From Brachyhypopomus gauderio (Eukaryota; Chordata; Actinopteri; Gymnotiformes; Hypopomidae): a stretch of DNA of 64,000 nt. The DNA is taken from positions 25,234,765 to 25,298,764 of the forward strand of contig NC_135214.1 in assembly GCF_052324685.1 (NCBI RefSeq), read 5' to 3'. Below, in pieces: positions 15,024 through 26,574 of this stretch. The position numbers and the translations under genes were made by a program. Under the pieces are notes generated by a model. It was given only the letters and a program-made list of their open reading frames with translations. It made no database searches and was not told the DNA's origin. Within the stretch, counting starts at the first letter, position 1. Each line of letters starts with the position of its first letter.

Positions 15024-15308
15024 GCATACGCATCAAGCGAGGAAACTGTCCTAACGTGAAACGCCGTTCAGCCCGGTTTGACTCGCTGGGTCGAGCCGCC
15101 CGCGTTCGTAGGGCGGAGAAGCGCGAGGACTCTGGTACGCGTTAGAGCGCGTTGTGCTGACGGGCGTTGACGCGCAGCGGGATCAGACGGGCGCCCGGGG
15201 CTCCTCTCCGCATCGCCGCGACTACGGGGCGAGTCACCTTCACTCCAGCAGAGCCGCGAGTCGTGATGAAGTGGGCTCGCTCCCGTCGGTTTGACGTGAA
15301 AAAGAAAT

Positions 15309-15330
15309 GGGGGGGGGGGGGGGGGGGGGG
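15309..15330. repeat. Poly-G run
   Basis: About 22 consecutive G residues just upstream of the RGS7BP CpG-rich region. G-quadruplex-prone and a likely sequencing or assembly length error. Confidence 0.9.
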
Positions 15331-15350
15331 TAGAGAGATCAAAACGCAAG

Positions 15351-16480
15351 CATGTCCTACGCCGAATCCTCCAGCCTCAGCCGCGCTATCAGCGTTTTAA
15401 AACCTCACAACTGCAATGTCATCACAACAGATCGAGATAAACAAACGTGTCCACACGCGGCCTGCAGCTTGAAGCTTACGGAGACATCTGGTGCTGTATC
15501 AAACACGCGGACTAACCTTGGTAGGCGCTGAAGGCCTGACGTGGCACGATGCACTGCGCCCTTATAGGACAGGAATACTAATAGTACTAATACTAATACT
15601 AATACTAATGCACCAGCCTACACGCGCTCGAGCGCCTCGTCAAACTAGTTAATACAACGTCGACAGTCGCACCGCTTTGAGGCTTTTGGTGAACATCGTT
15701 GGAAATTTTTTTGATTTTGTCAGCTTGCGTAACCTTAGGTTTTTTAAGGCTCAGGTGCATTTTGGTACCGCCACCAATACTAATTTTATTAGAAAAGTCG
15801 TGTCCTTCAAATTTAAAATGCGCAAAACGTGTCAAAATTAGCCGAAAAGCTGTTAAAAAATTGTAGGAAAAAATCACACTGCCCCTTTAACAACTGGTAA
15901 GTTTTGTTGATGAGGAAATAAAAGTTACTAATATGCCAACGTCTGTTCCATAACCAGCGATGTAAATGTGCTCGTTTATTATTTGAAACGCAACAATTTC
16001 AAGAGTTTCTCGAGAGGAGCAGAACACTGAACAGTTTTATACTTCAGAGACGTATATAAGAATAACGCGAGACTCGCGGAGACTGCGGGGGGCGCCGCAG
16101 TCATTGATGTCCACAGCTAAACTAGTTCTCAATAACAGGAATACCAGTTCGACCTCAGAAGGCGGCTGTATTAATGTCGTTATGTGATATATCAGTATTA
16201 AAGTTAAAGCCGGCTATGGGGTTCAGTGGAGTTACTATTAAGCAGCTGATCTGGTGGTTGGGGGATCAGTTGGGTGGAAGTATCCTAGTATTGTGGGTTT
16301 GGTGTGTCCTGTGGACTTCACACGTGTCTGTCTGTGTTGTAGTGCTGTTTGAACAGACCTGTATTACTTTCAAGTCTAGTTCACATGAAATCACCTTTCA
16401 TTTCTTCTGTAAGTGGGGCTCTCCTCTGAATGTCCTCATAATCATTGTTTTTAGTGAATCTCTTACTAGTAAGGCAAAAG
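15351..16480. other. Intergenic between RGS7BP and HTR1A, part 1
   Basis: No gene recognised. A 128-residue frame at 16174-16560 runs into a simple repeat at its 3' end and shows no domain or family resemblance; treated as chance. Confidence 0.5.
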
Positions 16481-16482
16481 AG

Positions 16483-17025
16483 AAGTCCACTACTCAACAC
16501 ATAATCTTAACAGTCCACTACTCAACACACAATCTTAACAGTCCACTACTCAACACATAATCTTAACAGTTCACTACTCAACACACAATCTTAACAGTCC
16601 ACTACTCAACAAACGGCCTTAATAGTCCACTACTCAACACACAACACAACGCAATCTTAACAGTCCACTACTCAAAACACACTCTTAACAGTCCACTACT
16701 CAACACACAGCTCAACACAATCTTAACAGTCCACTACGCAACACATGGTTTTAACAGTCCACTACTCAACACATGGTTTTAACAATTCACTACTCAACTC
16801 ACAGTCTCAACAGCCCATTACTCAACACACAGTCTTAACAGCCCACTACTCAACACACATTTCAGTGTTCAGAATAGCATCTCTAAACAGGTGTTCAAAA
16901 CAGCATGTCTAAACAGGTGTTCAGAAAAGCATGTCTAAACAGGTGTTCAGAAGAGCATCTCTAAACAAGTGTTCAGAACAGCATCTCTAAACAGAGGTGT
17001 TCAGGAGAGCATTTCTAAACAGGTG
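16483..17025. repeat. Two adjacent 25-bp-type arrays
   Basis: 16483-16858: units like TCTTAACAGTCCACTACTCA, about 14 copies. 16860-17025: units GTGTTCAGAACAGCATCTCT plus AAACAG, about six copies. Confidence 0.92.
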
Positions 17026-17039
17026 TTCCCACACCAGGT

Positions 17040-17560
17040 ACCACTCATCCATGGTGACCATGGCAACCTTTCAAACAGGTTCACCCAAAATTGAAGAAAG
17101 GGAAAATGTGGCCTACCATCCACTTTGGGCCCCTAATACCAATTGAGCATCATTTAAACAGCACAGCCTACCTGCCATCCCTTAATGGCCACAGTGTACC
17201 TGTCTTATGACAGCTACTTCCAGTAGGATAACACACCATGTCATGAAGCTGGTTACTTCAACATGACAATGAGTTCACTGTACTCAAATGTCCTCCACTG
17301 TAACCAGATCTCCATCCAGTAGATCACCTTTGGGATGTGGTGGAACAGGAGATCCAGATCTCAGTCCAGTAGATCACCGTTGGGATGTGGTGGAACAGGA
17401 GCTTCTCAACATGGATGTGCAGCAGACAGACCTGCAGCTATGTGATGTCATCATGTCAATGTGGACCAACATCTCTAAATAATGTTTCCAGCACCGTGAA
17501 TCTGCCTCAAAGAGTGATGACAGTTCTGAAGGCAAAAGGGGGCCGACCTGCTCTGGTAAT
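17040..17560 (+). pseudogene. Decayed Tc1-like transposase, 3' part
   Basis: Translation shows QHDNEFTVLKCPPL, a stop, then PDLHPVDHLWDVVEQE, MDVQ..TDLQLCD and later VLKAKGG. These resemble the C-terminal part of Tc1/mariner transposases (SPDLNPIEHLWD region). The third catalytic Glu position reads Asp, and stops and frameshifts are present. A 50-bp tandem duplication (17303-17402) repeats the HLWDVVEQ segment. A dead relic. Confidence 0.7.
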
Positions 17561-17569
17561 GTCACCAGC

Positions 17570-18870
17570 GGGTGTGTCGGTGTGCACGGCTGCACACGGC
17601 TGTGAGCAGCTATTATTGTGCAGAAACGGAGAGTGCTTTTCCACAGGAGTGATCCCTGTGTTCTAGACTCAAAATGGCCCGCATGATGACGGTTTCATTT
17701 TAGCTGCTGAAATTACAGCTGAGAAAATGCTGGATTCTGAGCTCCACGGAGACGAGCCCTCAGTGAGAAGCTGTTCTGTTCTGGAGAGCTGATGTGTTGC
17801 TGTTGACTCAAGGGAACCATAGCAGAGTGTAGTGGGTGAGCCCCTGTAGCCCAGAACCTCCCTCTGTAATTACCACCCTCACACCCCACAGGCCTGCAGG
17901 AGTCTGGCTCCACTAGGTGTGTCATTACCAACTATTACCCAACGCATCTCAATAAGCCACTCCCACAAAGCCCCTCCTCCCGTTTCTTTAACATGGGAGA
18001 AATCTACCTGCTATGGGCCTAGAATGTGCCCTCTGCTGTGCCCTCTGCTGGTCAACCACCAACCATGCAGCAAAGATGTAATAAAAATTTAATGTGAGAA
18101 AACTTTTCTTTTGCAGGGCAGCTTAGATTCTCATTATGTTGCGTTTTGAGAAAATGTATTGAGATGATTGTATCTCAAAAGAAATGCTAAACAAAGAGAG
18201 AGAGAGAGAGTGTGTCAGGGTGACTGTAATAATCCAACATGATGTATCTACTCCCCACAAACGCCACCAGCAGTCTGTTCTCCCCATCAGGACAGCACTT
18301 CTTCACGCCGTTCATCACTCAAACGGCTCTTCTGCACTTACCCCCAGACCCCCGTGGCATGATGATGTCATCGACCTTGAGCCCCACTCATCAGGCGTGA
18401 GGCAGGACTCCGAACACACAGGCCTTCTGTGTTGGCTCTCACAGGAAATCAGCCTCTCTAATCATCCTAATCAGTCCAGAGTGAGAGTGAGTGCAGCGCA
18501 GTTTAAAGGGAAATCAATATTCTGACAGTAATAAAAATGCAGAGGTGATGCTGAATGCTGAAGGTCTGTGAGTTGGTCCTATCGGTGTGCCAACGGGACC
18601 GTGCATGCCCTCTACTGGCGGCAGAGGGACACGAGGATTATATTTTAATACTACGTTGATATGGAACAGTGTGGTCTAAAAGTATGTTGTAGAAGTTCTT
18701 CTTTCTGTAGAGTTTGTGCTCTCAACATGTGGGTCTGTACTGCTGAAATTAGAGCGGACAGCTTACAGAGTACACTGCAAACATTCCTACCAACTAACGG
18801 TTTCATCCACATACTCCAACCAGCTATTTTATTACTCACACCTCACACCTATGCTCTGTACATCTATACT
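17570..18870. other. Intergenic, no gene seen
   Basis: Unique-looking sequence with a short (GA)n at about 18197-18210. Nothing coding is supported. Confidence 0.5.
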
Positions 18871-18875
18871 TTGTA

Positions 18876-19568
18876 CATCTACACTCACTGGGGTGTTCAC
18901 TGAGAGCAGGGTTAGGTCTACACTCACTGGGGTGTTCACTGAGAGCAGGGTTAGGTCTGCACTCACTGGGGTGTTCACTAGGAGCAGGGTTAGGTCTACA
19001 CTCACTGGGGTGTTCACTGAGAGCAGGGTTAGGTCTGCACTCACTGGGGTGTTCACTAGGAGCAGGGTTAGGTCTGCACTCACTGGGGTGTTTATTTGGA
19101 GCAGGGTTAGGTCTGCACTCACTGGGGTGTTTATTTGGAGCAGGGTTAGGTCTACACTAACTGGGGTGTTTATTTGGAGCAGGGTTAGGTCTACACTCAC
19201 TGGGGTCTTCACTGGGAGCAGGGTTAGGTCTACACTCACTGGGGTGTTTATTTGGAGCAGGGTTAGGTCTACACTCACTGGGGTGTTTATTTGGAGCAGG
19301 GTTAGGTCTACACTCACTGGGGTGTTCACTAGGAGCAGGGTTAGGTCTACACTCTGGGGTGTTTACTGGGAGCAGGGTTAGGTCTACACTCACTGGGGTG
19401 TTTATTTGGAGCAGGGTTAGGTCTACACTCACTGGGGTGTTTATTTGGAGCAGGGTTAGGTCAACACTCACTGGGGTCTTCACTGGGAGCAGGGTTAGGT
19501 CTACACTCACGGGGTCTTCACTGGGAGCAGGGTTAGGTCTACACTCACTGGGGTGTTCACTGGGTTAG
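18876..19568. repeat. 39-bp minisatellite with telomere-like core
   Basis: About 17 units of 39 bp. Each carries GCAGGGTTAGGTC and CACTCACTGGGGTGTT. Variants alternate TTCACTGAGAG, TTCACTAGGAG and TTTATTTGGAG. The period is divisible by three, so 13-residue repeats stay open on both strands. Confidence 0.97.
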
Positions 19569-19762
19569 GTGCAGTCATTTTCATGGATATTTTATATCTT
19601 GAATTACTTTTGAAAGAAAAGAACTGCAGGATGGCTGAGTGGTCCACAATTATCTTGGTGCTCAGTGTGGAGGGGACGTCCTCCTCACCGTCTGACGGAG
19701 GAGCTTTTGAAGAGTATTTCCATCATCACTTGTGTGCAGAAAAGTGAGGACCTGCCAGATGT

Positions 19763-20108
19763 CTGAAGCACCCAGGTGTGGTGACCCAGCTGATATGACG
19801 TCTGAAACACACAGGTGGGGTTATGCAGCTATGATGTCTGAGCCACACAGGTGGGGTTATGCAGCCACGATGTCTGACCCACACAGGTGGGGTTATACAG
19901 CTACAATGTCTGTCCCACACAGGTGGGGTTATACAGCTATGATGTCTGTCCCACACAGGTGGGGTTATACAGCTACGATGTCTGTCCCACACAGGTGGGG
20001 TTATACAGCTGAGCCACACAGGAGGGGTTATACAGCTACGATGTCTGACCACAGAGGTGGGATTATACAGCTGTGACGTCTGACGCACACAGGTGGGGTT
20101 ATACAGCT
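19763..20108. repeat. 36-bp minisatellite
   Basis: About nine units containing CACACAGGTGGGGTTATACA and GCTACGATGTCTG; open on both strands but repeat-derived. Confidence 0.95.
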
Positions 20109-20751
20109 AATGTTAGGGGCCTGACTGGACCATTATAACTCCTGGCTGAATGATACCTCGGGAGCCATTAAAATAAAAACCGTCTGGGGACACGAGCTGA
20201 TGAAGGGATACTGGGTCATTGTGTCTTCACCCCAGGAATGACCAAGCTTGCTAAGACTACAGAGGTTGTGTTCAGTTCAGAGGTTGTTGTGTGAAGTACA
20301 TTTTAGTGCATTTACTTCAAGACATTCAAATGCATTTTTGAACGCTTAACTGTTAACAAAGTAATACTGAAGGTTTACTCAAGTTAACTTTGTCTAGTTA
20401 GGTTTTCTGGTTAGGTCTTTCTCGAGTTGTGTGACCCAACACTAATGACCCACATAATCAGAGTGACCCAGCACTAATGAGAGGGATTGGAGGACTAACA
20501 AAAACCGTACATGACGCCATATGACCTTTAGCCTCTAACTCCACCAACAATGGGTTTCTGTGAATTTAACTGTATACAAACACTGTATCTAATTGTACAC
20601 CAACAATCTGTGAATCTAACTCTACACAAACACACTGTATCTAACTGTACACCAAGACAGTGTGTCAAATTAGTATCTAATTAACTAGGCAGTTTGCATG
20701 TGTGTGTGCACGTCTGTTTACCTGATAGGCATCGAGTAGCAGTCAACAGTG

Positions 20752-21582
20752 TACAGCAGTAAAGGGTGTAGTAAAGAGGACAGTGTACTATAGTAAAGGG
20801 TGTAGTAAAGAGGACAGTGTAATATTGTAAAGGTTGTAGTAAAGATGACAGTGTACTATAGTAAAGGGTGTAGTAAAGAGGACAGAGTACAGTAGTAAAA
20901 GGTGAAGTAAAGAGGATAGTGTACTATAGTAAAGGGTGTAGTAAAGAGGACAGAGTACAGTAGTAAAAGGTGAAGTAAAGAGGATAGTGCACTGTAGTAA
21001 ATGGTGTAGTAAAGAAGACAGTGTACTATAGTAAAGGATGTAGTAAAGAGGATAGTGGACTGTAGTAAAGGGTGTAGTAAAGAGGACAGTGTACTGTAGT
21101 AAAGGGTGTAATAAAGAGGACAGTGTACTGTAGTAAAGGGTGTAGTAAAGAGGACAGTGTACTGTAGTAAAGGCTGTAGTAAAGAGGACAGTGTACTGTA
21201 GTAAAGGGTGTAGTAAAGAGGACAGTGTACTGTAGTAAAGGGTGTAGTAAAGAGGACAGTGTACTGTAGTAAAGGGTGTAGTAAAGAGGACAGTGTACTG
21301 TAGTAAAGAGGACAGTGTACTGTAGTAAAGGGTGTAGTAAAGAGAACAGTGTACTGTAGTAAAGGGTGTAGTAAAGAGGACAGTGTACTGTAGTAAAGGG
21401 TGTAGTAAAGAGGACAGTGTACTGTAGTAAAGAGGACAGTGTACTGTAGTAAAGGGTGTAGTAAAGAGAACAGTGTACTGTAGTAAAGGGTGTAGTAAAG
21501 AGGACAGTGTACTGTAGTAAAGGGTGTAGTAAAGAGGACAGTGTACTGTAGTAAAGGGTGTAGTAAAGAGGATAGTGTAATA
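20752..21582. repeat. 34-bp minisatellite, left block
   Basis: About 25 units made of AGTAAAGGGTGTAGTAAAGA and GGACAGTGTACTGT, some shortened to 19 bp. Continues after the MITE at 21591-21880. Confidence 0.96.
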
Positions 21583-21590
21583 TTGTAAAG

Positions 21591-21880
21591 CAGGGGTAAT
21601 CAATTAAATCTTTCCGCGGTCCATTTTTGGCAGATAGCTCAGACCTTAGGTGGGGGGGGCGGCGAACGAAAGTTGTTGAGCGGGGGCGAACGTAACACTC
21701 AAATGGGTGGTGAACGTAACACTCGTCTAAAAATAAATTCTCCGGTTTAAAATATAGTCTCCCGTTAAAAAATTTTTGGCATTTGGGTCCGTATCCAGTT
21801 AATCAGGAATGTGATTGGGTCCGGACAGGACGGCGTTCGGGTCCGGATCCGGACCGCGGTCCGCCATTTGGTGATACCTG
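21591..21880. mobile_element. hAT-type MITE inside the minisatellite
   Basis: 290 bp, begins CAGGGGTAATCA and ends TGGTGATACCTG; the two ends are imperfect inverted repeats that also share CCGCGGTCC. Flanked by the 8-bp direct repeat TTGTAAAG (21583-21590 and 21881-21888). An 8-bp duplication and a CAGGGG-type end are hallmarks of non-autonomous hAT elements. No coding capacity. Confidence 0.85.
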
Positions 21881-21882
21881 TT

Positions 21883-22192
21883 GTAAAGGGTGTAGTAAAG
21901 AGGACAGAGTACAGTAGTAAAAGGCGAAGTAAAGAGGATAGTGTACTATAGTAAAGGGTGTAGTAAAGAGGACAGTGTACTGTAGTAAAGGGTGTAGTAA
22001 AGAGGACAGTGTACTGTAGTAAAGGGTGTAGTAAAGAGGACAGTGTACTGTAGTAAAGGGTGTAGTAAAGAGGACAGTGTACTGTAGTAAAGAGGACAGT
22101 GTACTGTAGTAAAGGGTGCAGTAAAGAGGACAGTGTACTGTAGTAAAGGGTGTAGTAAAGAGGACAGTGTACTGTAGTAAAGGGTGTAGAGG
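21883..22192. repeat. 34-bp minisatellite, right block
   Basis: About nine units, the same array as the left block, split by the MITE. Confidence 0.95.
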
Positions 22193-22194
22193 TA

Positions 22195-23970
22195 GTGAAA
22201 TCAGCAGACGTAGAGTGCACAAGGTTTCCAAGGAAACAGGACATTTCAGACAGCCCTTCAAAAGCTATGTAAAAAAGTGTTTCTTCAAATAGAAATATAT
22301 TTGTATGAATGTTTATTTAGAAAAAAAACTAAACTGAATTAAATTCGACATTTGTATATATTATTATGTAATACTACAACTTGTGTGTGAATCTGATTAT
22401 GATTAATGCATTGAATTGAATAGAATATAATTGAATACTATACTTTATTGATCAGGAAGGAAATTGGGAGACTTGTAAATCAGTTTGATTAATCTCTTTA
22501 TACATCTGCCACTGAAGTGCACGTTAATGTGTGCTTGCTTATGTACATTACCCAACATCTGTACCTGCGCCTGTAATAATGTTCAGTGGCAAACGCATGT
22601 CAGTGCAGCCACGTTAAAGTGATTCCACTTGTCCACGTAAGCTGATTTCAATCTCATGGCATTTCAGTGTAAATGTTGTAGTGTCCGCTGCTGAATCCTC
22701 ACCGGCCTTCTCGAAAACAACACACGAGCATGAACTTGAGTTACCTTAGATACGCAGGAAAGCGCTGAATGTACCACGACAGGGCGTTGCCTAATACACA
22801 GACACAATCTCTGTCTCTCTGTCTCTCTCGATCTCTCTCTCTCTCTCTCTCTCTATTTCTATCCCGAGATTTTCACTATTTGTGCTTGCCAATCTCCTCA
22901 CAGGCACCACAGCGGCCCTTGTCGCGTGGGTTACCTAGAAACTGTATTCAGCCGTATTCATGATTCATCTTCAGCAGAACTATTTTAATATATGCATATA
23001 GACGCCAAATAAACTCTTTTAAGCAGAGGAAGAGTAAACGTCCTTTAAGTGGCCGGATTGGATCGTTACGTTCAGCTTCGGCTTTTCCCCTAGTGGAAAC
23101 AGCATGTTCAGTACGTATTTAGTATGTGTTCAGAATGTGTTCAGTATGTGCTCTGCCATTTGCACTGCGAAGAACCGAAACACACGCTCTCTGTTCCACT
23201 GCAGTCATTACGCTCCTGGACGGCTGAACTTTGACTTCACTTTACATCAAGTATTAGCCACGTCAAACTTACGCCAACAGAACGCGTAATTATTAAATTA
23301 TCAGACTATTCTTTTGACTACAAATAGAAGAGTCCAACACTGATCCACGATTTCATAGCTCGTGATAGTTTCTGAAGCGTCTCTGTGACCTCTCCTGCTG
23401 CCAGCTATCAGGTCCTGCAGGCAGTAGACCAGCCGAGCCTAGTCTTTCAGCTCAGAGCAACTGCTTGCTTCTACCACCAGATGGCAGCAAAGTTCTGTTG
23501 CAACATGGTGCGCTGTCACCGGTGCTGAAATGGGCTCGAGCGTTTTAGAAACCTGAACACAACGCCGTAAGCGTCACGATCCGGATCGACAAAACATTTC
23601 CACCGTTGCATTTCATCTGTGTGTCTGTAATATGAACAATAGTAATAACACACGATGTAGGTTTTCCCTTTAAAGTAAAACCATAATACACAGGCAATAA
23701 AACAGTCGAAACGTTAGGTACTGCATGTTAACATTAAGAAAACAGAAATTTTAAAATCCTATACATTCACCAACATATTTACCGCGAAAACTAGCGCCGT
23801 GGTACACAATTGAAGCCCGGAATGTGTGCGCAAAATTTGTTTTAAACAAGGTAAATATGAAAAAAGCAATATAACCGCTAAAAGGATCAACTTTCTTCCC
23901 CTCCGCGCGTTCTGAAAGTGAAAAGCGGGTTATCCAGCAGCAAGTAAAAGCGCGCGGCCACCTCTCAGCA
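22195..23970. other. Upstream region of HTR1A
   Basis: A (CT)n tract at about 22800-22855; otherwise unique sequence. No exon or RNF180-like coding segment was recognised between RGS7BP and HTR1A. Confidence 0.5.
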
Positions 23971-23973
23971 TTC

Positions 23974-24000
23974 TGACGTCCTCAGCTCGGCTCGTATAAA
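23974..24000 (+). promoter_or_regulatory. htr1a: HTR1A core promoter: CRE-like site and TATA box
   Basis: TGACGTC at 23974-23980 and TATAAA at 23995-24000, about 136 bases before the start codon. The first is a near-complete cAMP response element and the second a good TATA box on the right strand. Confidence 0.55.
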
Positions 24001-24135
24001 TGAATTCACTCCGTCAGCAGGCGCTCGCGCTCTCCGAGACCCACACAGCCATGTGTCCTCAGAGCGGCGAGGTGACTCTGGCCAGCAGAACCTGCGCGCC
24101 GAACTGACTTTTCGAGCCCCGTGTGCGCTCGCAAC

Positions 24136-25341
24136 ATGGAGAGCACCAACAACACCACGGAACCCTGGAGCCAAAACGCGACGGTTCTGGAGCAGGTCGC
24201 GCTGAGCTACCAGGTGGTCACCTCGCTGTTCCTTGGTGCGTTAATTCTTTTTGCCATATTAGGTAACGCATGTGTGATAGCAGCTATAGCTTTGGAGAGA
24301 TCGCTCCAGAATGTGGCTAACTATCTTATAGGTTCGCTGGCCGTAACAGACCTCATGGTGTCGGTGCTGGTACTGCCGATGGCGGCTCTGTATCAGGTTT
24401 TGAACAAATGGACTCTGGGGCAGGAGATTTGTGATATATTTATATCTTTGGACGTGTTGTGCTGCACCTCGTCTATCCTGCACCTGTGCGCAATTGCTTT
24501 GGACAGATACTGGGCTATCACCGACCCCATTGACTATGTGAACAAACGGACTCCGAAAAGAGCCGCTATCTTGATCAGTCTGACGTGGCTAATAGGCTTT
24601 TCGATTTCGATTCCGCCGATGCTGGGTTGGAGGAAGGCGGAGGACCGCGCCGACCCCGACGCCTGCACCATCAGCCAAGACCCGGGCTACACCATCTACT
24701 CCACTTTTGGCGCCTTCTACATCCCTCTGATACTCATGCTGGTACTTTACGGGAGGATATTCCGCGCAGCGAGGTTCCGAATCAGAAAAGCGGTTAAAAA
24801 AACAGAGAAAAGAAAAATATCGGACAAGTGCATCACTGTGTCACCGGCTCTGTTTCACAAGAAGGTGAATAGCGAAGCGAACAAAACCTGGAGACGAAGC
24901 GTTGAGCCGCAGCCCGGCTCGTGCGTAAACGGCGCGGTTAAGCTGCGCGAGGGAGTCGAATCTCTGGAGATTATAGAAGTTCTCAGCGACTCCAAAAATC
25001 ACCTCGCCCTGCCCAACAACCCACAGCCGTATTCTGAAAGCAAAACGGAAAAGAGCACGGACATTAAGCGGAAGATGGCGCTTGCCAGAGAGCGCAAAAC
25101 GGTGAAGACGCTGGGAATCATCATGGGCACGTTCATATTGTGCTGGTTGCCATTCTTCATTGTGGCGCTCGTGCTGCCTTTCTGCAAATCAAACTGCTTC
25201 ATGCCGCAGTGGCTGGGCAACGTTATTAATTGGCTGGGCTACTCAAACTCACTTTTGAATCCAATAATATACGCGTACTTTAATAAAGACTTCCAAAATG
25301 CATTTAAAAAAATAGTGAAATGCAAATTCATTAGACAGTGA
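24136..25341 (+). CDS. htr1a: 5-hydroxytryptamine receptor 1A, intronless
   Basis: Gi/o-coupled serotonin receptor of the neuronal plasma membrane, acting as autoreceptor and postsynaptic inhibitor of adenylyl cyclase. 401 aa in one exon, as in other vertebrates. ATG at 24136 ([11 protein letters not shown]) is preferred over an upstream in-frame GTG. Visible: N-glycosylation sites at Asn5/6 and Asn14; TM2 Asp72; TM3 Asp106 for the amine; DRY at 123-125; Cys99-Cys177 disulfide; a long loop 3 (about 210-320) with [19 protein letters not shown]6 FILCWLPFF (333-341); TM7 NPIIYAY (375-381); short tail with Cys396. Length and loop fit HTR1A rather than 1B/1D. Teleosts often have two copies (htr1aa, htr1ab); which one cannot be decided. 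Confidence 0.97.
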   Translation: MESTNNTTEPWSQNATVLEQVALSYQVVTSLFLGALILFAILGNACVIAAIALERSLQNVANYLIGSLAVTDLMVSVLVLPMAALYQVLNKWTLGQEICDIFISLDVLCCTSSILHLCAIALDRYWAITDPIDYVNKRTPKRAAILISLTWLIGFSISIPPMLGWRKAEDRADPDACTISQDPGYTIYSTFGAFYIPLILMLVLYGRIFRAARFRIRKAVKKTEKRKISDKCITVSPALFHKKVNSEANKTWRRSVEPQPGSCVNGAVKLREGVESLEIIEVLSDSKNHLALPNNPQPYSESKTEKSTDIKRKMALARERKTVKTLGIIMGTFILCWLPFFIVALVLPFCKSNCFMPQWLGNVINWLGYSNSLLNPIIYAYFNKDFQNAFKKIVKCKFIRQ

Positions 25342-25665
25342 AAGTCAACGAACCCGTCAAAAATTTTGCAGAATGTTGTTATTTTGAGTAAAGTTGTTGC
25401 ACTGAATGTCGGTAAGCAGATCTGACGGAGAACTGAATGTCGATCTGAACTGACTCTTGACTGTGATCCATGTGAGAGCAGACGACGATACTCCAGCGCG
25501 CGAGAAAAACACGAGGTAGAGCGCGAGCCTTCTGTTGTTGCTTCTCGCGGACACTTAGCCTGCCTCCACCACAAACGCTGAACGTCATTATATTTGCTGG
25601 ATTGAAATGATTAGTAAACTACTCTGATCATTATAACAGTTGAAGTATACTTTGTTGCATTCAAT

Positions 25666-25680
25666 AATAAAGATAATAAA
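25666..25680 (+). terminator. htr1a: HTR1A poly(A) signals
   Basis: Two closely spaced AATAAA hexamers (25666-25671 and 25675-25680), about 330 bases after the stop codon. Confidence 0.65.
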
Positions 25681-25689
25681 CAAACATTA

Positions 25690-26190
25690 TTTGCCTATTC
25701 TGGTGAATATGTCAGCAATCGACACGTTTCCCTATGCTGCCTTTCCCCCTTTTTGAATTGTCACGAGCACTAAGACCTTACCAAGGTCCTATAGATAGCA
25801 GAGTAGACCAGAAAGTTTCCACGATGAAGGGACGGACTGACAACACCACAAAGGAGAGGAACAGAAATCAGTCAGTTGTTTTGATAATTTTTTTTTTCAT
25901 AATTTGCAAGTTTTCACAACTCATTTTAATTAGATCACTATCTGATAACATCACACCCAAACTCTTCTGTAAGAGAAAGCAAGATGTATGAAGCCAGGGG
26001 GGAGGGGCGGGGGGTGAGAGAAGGAGGGAAACACGATGGTATTTATTGGGGTTGTAACTCTGTATGTGGGGATGGATACTTTATATGTGAGCACTTTCCC
26101 AGACAGCAGTTATTGCCACCATGGTTACGGGACAGAAAATATGACAAAGATCTAAAAGCCTACACAGCGTTTTCAGGAATCTAATGGTCA
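25690..26190. other. Intergenic, no gene seen
   Basis: Unique sequence downstream of HTR1A; the short frames show no recognisable domain. Confidence 0.5.
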
Positions 26191-26199
26191 AGCCACTCA

Positions 26200-26570
26200 T
26201 CAGAGATCACTCACGATCATCAGACATCACTCACGATCATCAGACATCACTCATGATCATCAGACATCACTCATGATCATCAGACATCACACGTGATCAT
26301 CAGACATCACACGTGATCATCAGACATCACTCACGATCATCAGACATCACACACAATCAACAGACATCACACACAATCAACAGACATCACTCACAATCAT
26401 CAGACATCACTCACAATAAGACATCACTCACGATCATCAGACATCACTCACAATCATCAGACATCACTCACAATAAGACATCACTCACGATCATCAAACA
26501 TCACACGTGATCATCAGACATCACACACGATCATCAGACATCACACAATCAGACCTCAGATATGATCATC
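26200..26570. repeat. 20-bp minisatellite
   Basis: About 18 copies of CATCAGACATCACTCACGAT with ACACGTGAT and ACACAATCA variants. Confidence 0.95.
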
Positions 26571-26574
26571 TGAC

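Noticed and set aside
20788..21603. 271-residue - strand frame (SSLLHPLLQYTV repeats)
   Set aside because: 34-bp minisatellite shadow; repeats cycle through three frames.
24121..24135. Upstream in-frame GTG start for HTR1A
   Set aside because: GTG is not a usual vertebrate start; the ATG at 24136 gives the conserved receptor N-terminus.
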